From NCBI GenBank assembly GCA_964648005.1, contig CAZYKR010000237.1:1-6888 (forward strand): a stretch of DNA of 6,888 bases. The letters run 5' to 3'. A program made the position numbers and the translations under genes. Of the stretch, positions 1 through 5,757 are shown piece by piece (within the stretch, counting starts at the first letter, position 1; each line of letters starts with the position of its first letter). The notes below the pieces were generated by a model. That model made no database searches, had not been told where the DNA came from, and saw only the letters and a program-made list of their open reading frames with translations. Source of the stretch: JAGQTE01 sp964648005. Its GTDB lineage: Bacteria > Actinomycetota > Acidimicrobiia > Acidimicrobiales > Acidimicrobilacustridaceae.

Positions 1-28
1 GCATCGCGGACGCGGCGTCCGGCGCGCT

Positions 29-37
29 TGGTAGCGT
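29..37 (+). promoter_or_regulatory. Candidate extended -10 promoter of the superoxide dismutase gene
   Basis: The sequence TGGTAGCGT matches the extended -10 pattern TGnTAnnnT. A start of transcription about 7 bases downstream would give a leader of roughly 30 bases that includes the ribosome binding site at 65-70. No convincing -35 hexamer is visible upstream, but the window begins only 28 bases earlier. This is a pattern match in GC-rich DNA, so it is tentative. Confidence 0.3.
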
Positions 38-64
38 GCGACGCGACCGACGGACACCAACACA

Positions 65-70
65 AAGGGG
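65..70 (+). promoter_or_regulatory. Ribosome binding site fixing the sod start
   Basis: AAGGGG lies 5 bases before the ATG at 76. The same frame is open from a TTG at 28, but that would add a 16-residue polar extension unlike any superoxide dismutase N-terminus and has no purine-rich site in front of it. The site therefore supports the ATG at 76. Confidence 0.65.
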
Positions 71-75
71 AACCC

Positions 76-657
76 ATGGCCTTCGAACTCCCGGCCCTTC
101 CGTACGCGATGGACGCACTGGCGCCACACATCTCCGCCGAGACGCTCGAGTACCACTACGGGAAGCACCACCAGACCTACGTCAACAACCTCAACAACCT
201 CACCGAGGGCACGCCCGACGCCGATGCTTCGCTCGAGGACGTGATCATGAAGGCCGAGGGTGGGCTGTTCAACAACGCAGCGCAGGTGTGGAACCACACC
301 TTCTACTGGAACTCGATGACGCCCTCGGGCGGCGGCGCCCCCGACGGTGCGGTGGCCGATGCCATCGGCGGCGCCTTCGGTTCCTACGACGAGTTCCGGG
401 CGAAGTTCACCGAGGCAGCCACCACGCAGTTCGGTTCGGGCTGGGCGTGGCTGGTCGACGCCGGCAGCGGCCTGGAGATCATGAAGACCGCCAACGCCGA
501 CCTGCCGATGAAGCACGGGGCCAAGGCGCTGCTCACGATCGACGTGTGGGAGCACGCCTACTACATCGATTTCCGCAACGCGCGCCCGAACTACATCGGG
601 ACGTTCCTCGACAGCCTCGTCAACTGGGACTTCGTCGCCCAGAACCTGGGGTCCTGA
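76..657 (+). CDS. sodB: Superoxide dismutase, iron type (Fe/Mn family)
   Basis: The 193-residue product converts superoxide to oxygen and hydrogen peroxide in the cytoplasm. It has the same length as E. coli SodB and starts with the typical MAFELPALPYAMDAL helix entry. The four metal ligands are visible: His27 (in EYHYGKHHQTY), His74 (in NHTFYW), Asp156 and His160 (in DVWEHAYY). Gln70 in NNAAQVWNHTFYW and Ala in the segment TANADLPM (residues 138-145) are the pattern of Fe-type enzymes; Mn-type enzymes have Gly at the first site and Gln at the second. Metal choice is predicted only, since some family members use either metal. There is no signal peptide. The gene stands alone and converges with the lipoprotein gene, with 24 bases between the stop codons. 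The symbol sodB reflects the Fe-type signature; annotators may write sodA or sod. Confidence 0.95.
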   Translation: MAFELPALPYAMDALAPHISAETLEYHYGKHHQTYVNNLNNLTEGTPDADASLEDVIMKAEGGLFNNAAQVWNHTFYWNSMTPSGGGAPDGAVADAIGGAFGSYDEFRAKFTEAATTQFGSGWAWLVDAGSGLEIMKTANADLPMKHGAKALLTIDVWEHAYYIDFRNARPNYIGTFLDSLVNWDFVAQNLGS

Positions 658-666
658 CCGTGCCCG

Positions 667-700
667 GTGGCGGGCGTCGGCTCAGCTCGGCGCCCGCCAC
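667..700. terminator. Hairpin at the sod/lipoprotein convergence, possible two-way terminator
   Basis: GTGGCGGGCG (667-676) and CGCCCGCCAC (691-700) form a perfect 10-bp stem around a 14-base loop. It begins 9 bases after the sod stop codon, and the stop codon of the opposing lipoprotein gene (682-684) lies in its loop. There is no T-run on either side, so it is not a classical intrinsic terminator, but GC-rich actinobacteria often end transcripts at such hairpins. It is the only sizeable hairpin seen between the two genes. Confidence 0.45.
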
Positions 701-2136
701 AGGTACACCCCGGGCTCGAGGCGGCCGTCCGACGCCGCCACCGTCACCGCCAGGTTGAGGCGCCCCTGGGAGTCATAGGCGACCGCCGGCCCGAGCCCGC
801 TCGCCACGATCCGCCGGCTCGGTGGCTCTTCCAGGCACGGTTGCCACGCCGTCGGGCTCGTACCGATGGCCACCTTGGGCAACCCGCAGTCGCCGCGGTC
901 GGTCGTGTCGGGCATGAACGCCAACGCCCAGGGCGCCGGCGTCGACGTCGGTGCCGCGCTCGACGCCAGACTCAGCCCGATCGGTCGCGCCGGCGGCCCG
1001 TCGGCACCGACGCCGGCCGGAGCGCCGAACGAAGCACCGCCGTCCGTCGACGTCACGATGGCGGCGGCCGACGTGACGTCCGAGCCCTCGGCCACGCGCC
1101 CATCACCGATGGCCAGGACGGGTCCGGCAGGTCCCCACACGGCGGCCAGCGACGGTGGGACGTCGGCCGGCGACGTCGCCGCCGGCAGCGGCACCACCTC
1201 GTGTGCCGCATCGGCGACGCCGTCCCACCACACGACGCGCCTCCCGGTCCCATCGGCGCCGTCGACCACGGCACCGACGCCGATCCGTCCATCGGGGGCG
1301 ACGGCGACGACCGGGCCGCTGCCGGCGGCCATCGTGCCCTCGGGCAGCCCCACGACGACGGGCACCCACCCGGCGTCGGCGCTGAGGTCCTTCGTGGCGA
1401 CGACGAGATCGCCCGCCTGCCACCAGCCGACGACCGCCATCCCTTGGTTGAGGGCGGCGCTGGGGGCCGAGGCCGGACGGGACGTCACCGTCTCGGTCCG
1501 CCAGCCGTCGCCGCCGGCGTCGCTGATCCGCAGGGCGATGCCCTGCGAACGGCCCTGTTCGTCCTGCACCTCGGTGACGACGCCGACGATCCGCCCGTCA
1601 CCGGTCGCCATCGCCACTGGTGCGGTGCCGGCGAGCGTGGACGAGAGCCGACCGCGCTGCAGCTCCGCCGGCGACGCCCAGGTGCCGTCGTCGCGGTTCC
1701 AGCGCGCCACCTGCAGGGCGGTCGTCCCGGTGGCGAGGTCGACGACGTGCGTGAACCCCACGACGGCGCCCTCGACCCCGGCGTCGTCGGTCGTCATCGC
1801 CAGGCCGGTCCAGGTGCCGTACTCCCACGAGCGTCCGACCCGCACGGCATCGGACGGCGCGGTGCTGACGAGGGAGAACCCGGCAGGAAGGGCTGTGATC
1901 GGCACCGGCAGCTCGTCGGGGGGCACGATCGTCGAGGTGGTGGAGCTGGTCGAGCTGGTCGAGGTGCTCGTGGCGATGGGGAGCGACGGCGCGGGCGGCG
2001 CCGAGGTGGTCGTGGTCGACGGCTCCTGCGCTCCGGTGATCACCGGGGTCGCCGTGCTGCAGCCGACGACGGCAACCGAGGCCGCCAGCGCTGCGGCAGC
2101 GAGGTGCGCACGAGGGCGTGCGGGTCGACAGCGCAT
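682..2136 (-). CDS. Predicted lipoprotein with sialidase-like (BNR/Asp-box) beta-propeller
   Basis: The 484-residue product begins with a basic segment, a hydrophobic Ala/Leu/Val stretch (residues 11-24) and a lipobox VVGC with the modified Cys26, so it should be anchored to the outer face of the membrane. Residues 40-72 are a Ser/Thr/Pro-rich linker. The rest is a beta-rich repeat region: STDGGASF at 363-370 is a good Asp box (S/T-x-D-x-G-x-S/T-W/F), and RDDGTW (148-153) and SDAGGDGW (205-212) look like degenerate ones. Such boxes mark blade turns in sialidase and BNR propellers. I see no clear sialidase arginine triad, so a binding or structural role is as likely as glycosidase activity. 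Two Cys near the C-terminus may form a disulphide. The ATG at 2136 is chosen because it opens directly onto the signal peptide; the frame stays open to a TTG at 2184. No ribosome binding site is obvious. The gene diverges from the membrane protein gene at 2276. Substrate and function are unknown. Confidence 0.82.
   Translation of the reverse strand: MRCRPARPRAHLAAAALAASVAVVGCSTATPVITGAQEPSTTTTSAPPAPSLPIATSTSTSSTSSTTSTIVPPDELPVPITALPAGFSLVSTAPSDAVRVGRSWEYGTWTGLAMTTDDAGVEGAVVGFTHVVDLATGTTALQVARWNRDDGTWASPAELQRGRLSSTLAGTAPVAMATGDGRIVGVVTEVQDEQGRSQGIALRISDAGGDGWRTETVTSRPASAPSAALNQGMAVVGWWQAGDLVVATKDLSADAGWVPVVVGLPEGTMAAGSGPVVAVAPDGRIGVGAVVDGADGTGRRVVWWDGVADAAHEVVPLPAATSPADVPPSLAAVWGPAGPVLAIGDGRVAEGSDVTSAAAIVTSTDGGASFGAPAGVGADGPPARPIGLSLASSAAPTSTPAPWALAFMPDTTDRGDCGLPKVAIGTSPTAWQPCLEEPPSRRIVASGLGPAVAYDSQGRLNLAVTVAASDGRLEPGVYLWRAPS
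1934..1969. repeat. Four imperfect 9-bp tandem units coding the Ser/Thr linker of the lipoprotein
   Basis: Four consecutive 9-mers occur: GAGGTGGTG, GAGCTGGTC, GAGCTGGTC and GAGGTGCTC. The two middle units are identical. On the - strand they code the run of Ser and Thr just after the lipidated Cys. The 9-base unit keeps the reading frame, so copy number could change by slippage and alter only the linker length. Confidence 0.6.
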
Positions 2137-2151
2137 CGGGTGGAGACTATC
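2137..2151 (-). promoter_or_regulatory. Candidate -10 box of the lipoprotein gene, with a very short or absent leader
   Basis: On the - strand, GATAGT (2151 down to 2146) matches four of six bases of TATAAT and lies 9 bases before the ATG at 2136. This would put the transcript start about 3 bases before the start codon, which fits the lack of a ribosome binding site. No -35 hexamer is recognisable, but the CRP-type dyad at 2175-2190 lies close to where one is expected. This is inferred from the sequence pattern only. Confidence 0.35.
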
Positions 2152-2174
2152 GGGCGATTGGCGACCGACCGTGG

Positions 2175-2190
2175 CGTGACGCAAGTCACA
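2175..2190. promoter_or_regulatory. CRP/FNR-family operator candidate in the divergent intergenic region
   Basis: The sequence reads C-GTGA-CGCAAG-TCAC-A. It matches the CRP-type consensus TGTGA-N6-TCACA at nine of ten specified positions, and GTGAC/GTCAC is a perfect inverted repeat around GCAA. Actinobacterial CRP and GlxR proteins use this consensus. The centre is at 2182.5, about 43 bases before the predicted lipoprotein transcript start and 93 bases before the ATG of the membrane protein gene. The regulator itself is not in the window. The intergenic region also holds a CCGGC-AC-GCCGG palindrome (2212-2223) and the direct repeat GGAGCACC (2227-2234 and 2240-2247), both of unknown meaning. 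Confidence 0.5.
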
Positions 2191-2275
2191 GTCTGTCGGC
2201 GTAAGCGCGATCCGGCACGCCGGTCAGGAGCACCGAAGCGGAGCACCCGGCTCCCGCACACGAAAGGCCCGACCG

Positions 2276-3046
2276 ATGTTCGCTCCCGCAGATGCCACCA
2301 CCGTCCAGCCGCAGCCCCAGCAGTCACCGCAGCCGCAGGGCGCGGCGTTCCAGGTCGGCACAGGCTTCGATCCCACCGTCGCCATGGCGCCGCCGACGGT
2401 CGTGCCTCCGACGGCCATGTACGCCACCGCCATGCCGCCGGTGCCGCCGCGGCGCCGTGGCCGCAAGGCGCTCGCCGGGTTGGTGATCGTCGGCGTGCTC
2501 GTCGGTGGTGGGGTCACCGCCAACGCCGTGCTCCGCAGCGGAGACGCCGCCGTGGCGTCCGGGGTGCGGCCCATCGGCAGCGACCTGGCGGGGGCCTTGC
2601 CGGAGCAGCCGACGCAGCCCGCCACGCCGGTGACGCAGGCGCCAGCAACGACCGCAGCGCCGACCACCACGGCCGCACCGGCCCCGACGACGCCACCTGC
2701 CCCGCCGGCTCCCCCCACGACGCAGCCGCCCGCCCAGCCGCCGGCGCCGACGGTCGTGTCGGTCGATGCTCCGGCCACCGTGCTGTGCTCCCCGGGGGAC
2801 ACGCCCTCCATCGTCATCTCGTGGTCGGTCGCCCACGCCGACGAGGTCGTGCTCTCGATCGACGGGCCCGGCGCCTACCGCTCGTATCCGGGCGGCGACG
2901 GCTCCGACGCCGTGCCGTTCGCCTGCGGCGAGGCCCAGCACTCGTACACGGTCACGGCCTCGGCGGACGGCCACCAGTCCAGCCGGACCGTGGTGGTGAC
3001 CCGGACCGAGGTCGGGGGCGGGTCGCAGACCCTCGTCAGCCCGTGA
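2276..3046 (+). CDS. Single-pass membrane protein with Pro/Thr-rich linker and Ig-like C-terminal domain
   Basis: I do not recognise a named family for the 256-residue product. It starts at the ATG at 2276, with AAAGG (2263-2267) 8 bases upstream. Residues 1-58 are rich in Gln, Pro and Ala and should be cytoplasmic. A basic cluster RRRGRK (59-64) precedes one hydrophobic segment (about 65-86), giving an inside-to-outside topology. Residues 110-158 are a low-complexity Pro/Thr/Ala/Gln linker, as in actinobacterial proteins that span the thick wall. Residues 160-243 look like a small beta-sandwich: a strand with Trp183, a YRSYPGGDG turn, and Cys171 and Cys217 spaced for one disulphide, ending in a HSYTVTASADG strand. 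Similar domains often form the outer tail of actinobacterial envelope proteins and kinases; no kinase or enzyme motif is present here. It diverges from the lipoprotein gene, and its last 11 bases overlap the end of valS. A role in surface binding or sensing is inference. Confidence 0.8.
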   Translation: MFAPADATTVQPQPQQSPQPQGAAFQVGTGFDPTVAMAPPTVVPPTAMYATAMPPVPPRRRGRKALAGLVIVGVLVGGGVTANAVLRSGDAAVASGVRPIGSDLAGALPEQPTQPATPVTQAPATTAAPTTTAAPAPTTPPAPPAPPTTQPPAQPPAPTVVSVDAPATVLCSPGDTPSIVISWSVAHADEVVLSIDGPGAYRSYPGGDGSDAVPFACGEAQHSYTVTASADGHQSSRTVVVTRTEVGGGSQTLVSP

Positions 3047-5648
3047 CGGTGACGGCGACGCTCGAGTGGTCCCCGGGGATCAGCTCGAGCGTCGTCGCGT
3101 TGCCGGCCTCGAGCAGGTCCGATTCCGCCGCCTGCACGGCGGCGAGGTGCGCGTCGGAGCCGGTGACCGCCACATCGCCGACCTCGGCCTTGAGCGAGAC
3201 CTTGGCCTTGGTCTTGGCCTTGCGGATCTCGCCGAGCACGCCGGCGGCGGCGGTGTAGACGGCCGGGTCACCGTCGCCGGCGAGGTCGCGCAGCAGGTGG
3301 ACGTCGGGCCACGGCGCCCGATGGATCGAGCCGGGACGCCACCACGACCACACCTCGTCGGTGACGAAGGGCAGGAACGGCGCGAACAGGCGCAGCAGGG
3401 TCGACAGCGCCACCTGCAAGGTGGCCTGCGCCGAACGGCTGCCGGCGGCGTCGTCGGAGTACGCCCGGCCCTTGACCAGCTCGAGGTAGTTGTCGCAGAA
3501 GGCCCAGAAGAAGGTCTCGGTGCGCTCGAGCGCCCGGGCGTAGTCGTAGCCCTCGAAGGCGGCGGTGCACTCGTCGGCGAGGACGGCGAGCTGCGCCAGC
3601 ATCGATCGGTCGAGCGGCGCCGAGATGATGGTCGGGTCGTCGATCGCCTGTTGGGTGGCGTCGGTGCTGCCGAGACCGAGGGCGAACCGGCTGGCGTTGA
3701 GCAGCTTGATCGCCAGACGCCGACCGATCTTCATCTGGCCCTCGTCAAACGCCGTGTCGGTGCCCGGACGTCCGCTGGCCGCCCAGTAGCGGACGGCGTC
3801 GGCGCCGTACTGGTCGATCAGGTGCAGCGGGGTGACGACGTTGCCCTTGGACTTGGACATCTTCTTGCGGTCCGGGTCGAGGACCCAGCCCGAGATGCCG
3901 GCGTTGCGCCAGGGCAGCGAGTCGTGCTCGAGGTGGGCACGCAGGGTGGTGGAGAACAGCCACGTCCGGATGATCTCGTGTGCCTGGGGGCGCAGGTCCA
4001 TCGGGAACGTGCGGGCGAACAGGTCCGGGTCCTCCTCCCAGCCGCAGGCGATCTGGGGGGTGAGCGAGCTGGTGGCCCAGGTGTCCATGATGTCGGGGTC
4101 GCCGTGGAAGCCGCCCGGCTGGTCGCGCTGGTCGTCGGTGTAGCCGGGCGGCGTGTCGCTCGTCGGGTCGATCGGCAGGGATCCCTCGTCGGGGCTGATT
4201 GGGTTGGCGTAGTCGACCTCGCCGTCGGCGTCGACGGGGTACCACAGCGGCAGCGGGACGCCGAAGTAACGCTGGCGGGAGATGAGCCAGTCGCCGGTCA
4301 GGCCGTTGACCCAGTTCTCGTAGCGGACGTGCATGTGCGCCGGGTGCCAGCGCAGCTCGGTGCCCCGCTGGAGCAGGGCGGCGCGCAGCGCCTCGTCGTC
4401 GCGGCCCCCGTTGCGGATGTACCACTGGCGGCTGGTGATGATCTCGAGCGGGCGGTCGCCCTTCTCGTAGAACTTGACGGGATGGGTGATCGGGCGGGGC
4501 TCGCCATCGAGGCTGCCGGCCTCGGTGAGCTGCTCGACGACGATGCGCTGCGCTTGGCGCATGTTGCGCCCGGCGATGGCGGCGTAGGCCTCGACGGCGC
4601 CGTCACCGGCGGCGACGATCCACTCGGGCGTGTCGGCGAGGATGCGACCGTTCGGGCCGACGATGCTGCGGGTCGGCAGCTGCAGCTCGCGCCACCACGT
4701 GACGTCGGTGATGTCGCCGAAGGTGCAGATCATGGCGATGCCGGAGCCCTTCTCGGGGTCGGCCAGATGATGGGGGCGGATCGGGACCTCGACGCCGTAG
4801 AGCGGGGTCGTGACCGTCGTGTCGAACAGGGGCTGGTACCGCTCGTCGTCGGGGTGGGCGACGAGGGCGACGCAGGCGGCGATCAGCTCGGGTCGGGTCG
4901 TCTCGATGTGGACGGGCTCGCCGGAGCCCGAACGCAGGAACGGGATGCGGTGGTAGGCGCCGGGCAGCTCGCGGTCCTCGAGCTCGGCCTGGGCGACGGC
5001 GCAGCCGAAGTCGACGTCCCACAGGACGGGGGCCTCGGCCTGGTAGGCCTCGCCGCGGGCCAGGTTGCGCAGGAAGGCACGCTGGCTGGCGCGCCGGCAG
5101 CGCTCGTCGATGGTGGCGTACGTCAGCGACCAGTCGACGCTGAGGCCCAGGCGGCGCCACAGGTCTTCGAAGGCCTGCTCGTCGGTGACGGTGAGCGAGC
5201 CGCACAGCTCGATGAAGTTGCGGCGGGAGATGGCGACGGTCGGCGCCTCGCGCTCGGCCTTGGTGGCGCGTTCGGCGACGGGGGTCGGCGGCGTGAAGTC
5301 GGGGTCGTAGGGGAGCGACGGGTCGCACGTGACGCCGAAGTAGTTCTGGACGCGGCGCTCGGTGGGCAGGCCGTTGTCGTCCCAGCCCATCGGGTAGAAG
5401 ACCTCGTTGCCGCGCATGCGCTGGAAGCGGGCGATGGCGTCGGTGTGGGTGTAGCTGAAGACGTGGCCGACGTGCAGCGAGCCGCTGACGGTGGGCGGCG
5501 GGGTGTCGATGCTGTACACCCCGGCGCGCTCGACGGTGCGGTCGAAGGCGTAGGTGCCGGCCTCGTCCCAGCGCTCCACCCACGTCGCCTCCAGGCCGTC
5601 GAGGGTGGGCTTGTCGGGGACGTTCCAGCTGCCGTCGGTGCTGTGCAT
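3036..5648 (-). CDS. valS: Valyl-tRNA synthetase, archaeal-type
   Basis: The 870-residue class I synthetase attaches valine to tRNA-Val in the cytoplasm. The ATP-binding HIGH-type motif is HVGH at 59-62 (in PPPTVSGSLHVGH), followed by the substrate segment FYPMGWDDNGLPTERR (84-99). The inserted editing domain (about 180-390) contains ETTRPE at 249-254, the signature of hydrolysis of mischarged threonine. KMSKS is at 596-600, and an anticodon-binding helical domain follows from about 650. WDDNGLPTERRVQN is typical of the archaeal-type ValRS also known from Rickettsia; the common bacterial enzyme has GTDHAGIATQ-like sequence there. The C-terminus is short and lacks the long coiled-coil arm of the bacterial type, which agrees. 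The ATG at 5648 gives a normal N-terminus; there is no clear ribosome binding site. All key motifs are intact. The 3' end overlaps the convergent membrane protein gene. Confidence 0.96.
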   Translation of the reverse strand: MHSTDGSWNVPDKPTLDGLEATWVERWDEAGTYAFDRTVERAGVYSIDTPPPTVSGSLHVGHVFSYTHTDAIARFQRMRGNEVFYPMGWDDNGLPTERRVQNYFGVTCDPSLPYDPDFTPPTPVAERATKAEREAPTVAISRRNFIELCGSLTVTDEQAFEDLWRRLGLSVDWSLTYATIDERCRRASQRAFLRNLARGEAYQAEAPVLWDVDFGCAVAQAELEDRELPGAYHRIPFLRSGSGEPVHIETTRPELIAACVALVAHPDDERYQPLFDTTVTTPLYGVEVPIRPHHLADPEKGSGIAMICTFGDITDVTWWRELQLPTRSIVGPNGRILADTPEWIVAAGDGAVEAYAAIAGRNMRQAQRIVVEQLTEAGSLDGEPRPITHPVKFYEKGDRPLEIITSRQWYIRNGGRDDEALRAALLQRGTELRWHPAHMHVRYENWVNGLTGDWLISRQRYFGVPLPLWYPVDADGEVDYANPISPDEGSLPIDPTSDTPPGYTDDQRDQPGGFHGDPDIMDTWATSSLTPQIACGWEEDPDLFARTFPMDLRPQAHEIIRTWLFSTTLRAHLEHDSLPWRNAGISGWVLDPDRKKMSKSKGNVVTPLHLIDQYGADAVRYWAASGRPGTDTAFDEGQMKIGRRLAIKLLNASRFALGLGSTDATQQAIDDPTIISAPLDRSMLAQLAVLADECTAAFEGYDYARALERTETFFWAFCDNYLELVKGRAYSDDAAGSRSAQATLQVALSTLLRLFAPFLPFVTDEVWSWWRPGSIHRAPWPDVHLLRDLAGDGDPAVYTAAAGVLGEIRKAKTKAKVSLKAEVGDVAVTGSDAHLAAVQAAESDLLEAGNATTLELIPGDHSSVAVTVTG

Positions 5649-5675
5649 AGGGGCAAGACGGTACCGCCGCGGCGG
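5649..5675 (-). promoter_or_regulatory. Candidate valS promoter with short leader and a 12-bp palindrome
   Basis: On the - strand, TACCGT (5663 down to 5658) fits the TAnnnT form of a -10 box and ends 9 bases before the valS ATG, so the leader would be only about 3 bases. There is no ribosome binding site to contradict this. Directly upstream is a perfect palindrome CCGCCG-CGGCGG (5664-5675) in the spacer region, which could be an operator or simply GC-rich chance. No -35 box is clear. This is a pattern-based suggestion. Confidence 0.3.
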
Positions 5676-5707
5676 GGGTCGCTCGAAGCCCGTTCATCCC
5701 ACTCCCC

Positions 5708-5756
5708 GTCGAGTGCGCGGCAACGCACCGTCTTGGTGCCGCGCCGCGCACTCGAC
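5708..5756 (-). terminator. Large nested hairpin directly after the AbiEi/DUF559 gene
   Basis: A perfect 14-bp stem joins 5708-5721 (GTCGAGTGCGCGGC) and 5743-5756 (GCCGCGCACTCGAC). Inside it, after a 3x3 internal loop, a second stem pairs GCACC (5725-5729) with GGTGC (5735-5739) around a 5-base loop. It starts one base after the stop codon of the - strand AbiEi/DUF559 gene. It should separate that gene's transcript from valS, but no T-run follows. Each arm can also fold alone (GTGCG 5713-5717 with CGCAC 5724-5728; GTGC 5736-5739 with GCAC 5748-5751), which is unusual for a plain terminator. A cruciform or a dispersed palindromic repeat is an alternative reading. Confidence 0.6.
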
Positions 5757-5757
5757 C

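Noticed and set aside
28..75. N-terminal extension of superoxide dismutase from TTG at 28
   Set aside because: The 16 extra residues do not resemble the family or a targeting signal, and the ribosome binding site serves the ATG at 76.
866..2179. 437-codon + strand frame opposite the lipoprotein gene
   Set aside because: The - strand frame has a signal peptide, a lipobox and an Asp box. The + strand frame has only Ala/Thr/Pro-rich sequence.
2137..2184. TTG start at 2184 for the lipoprotein
   Set aside because: It would put 16 polar residues before the signal peptide and would make the CRP-type dyad partly coding. The ATG at 2136 opens directly on the signal peptide.
667..3258. Long + strand open frame crossing the lipoprotein gene, the intergenic region and the membrane protein gene
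   Set aside because: The product is Arg/Gly/Ala-rich low-complexity sequence and crosses a promoter region and two better-supported genes. It is a by-product of GC-rich codon bias.
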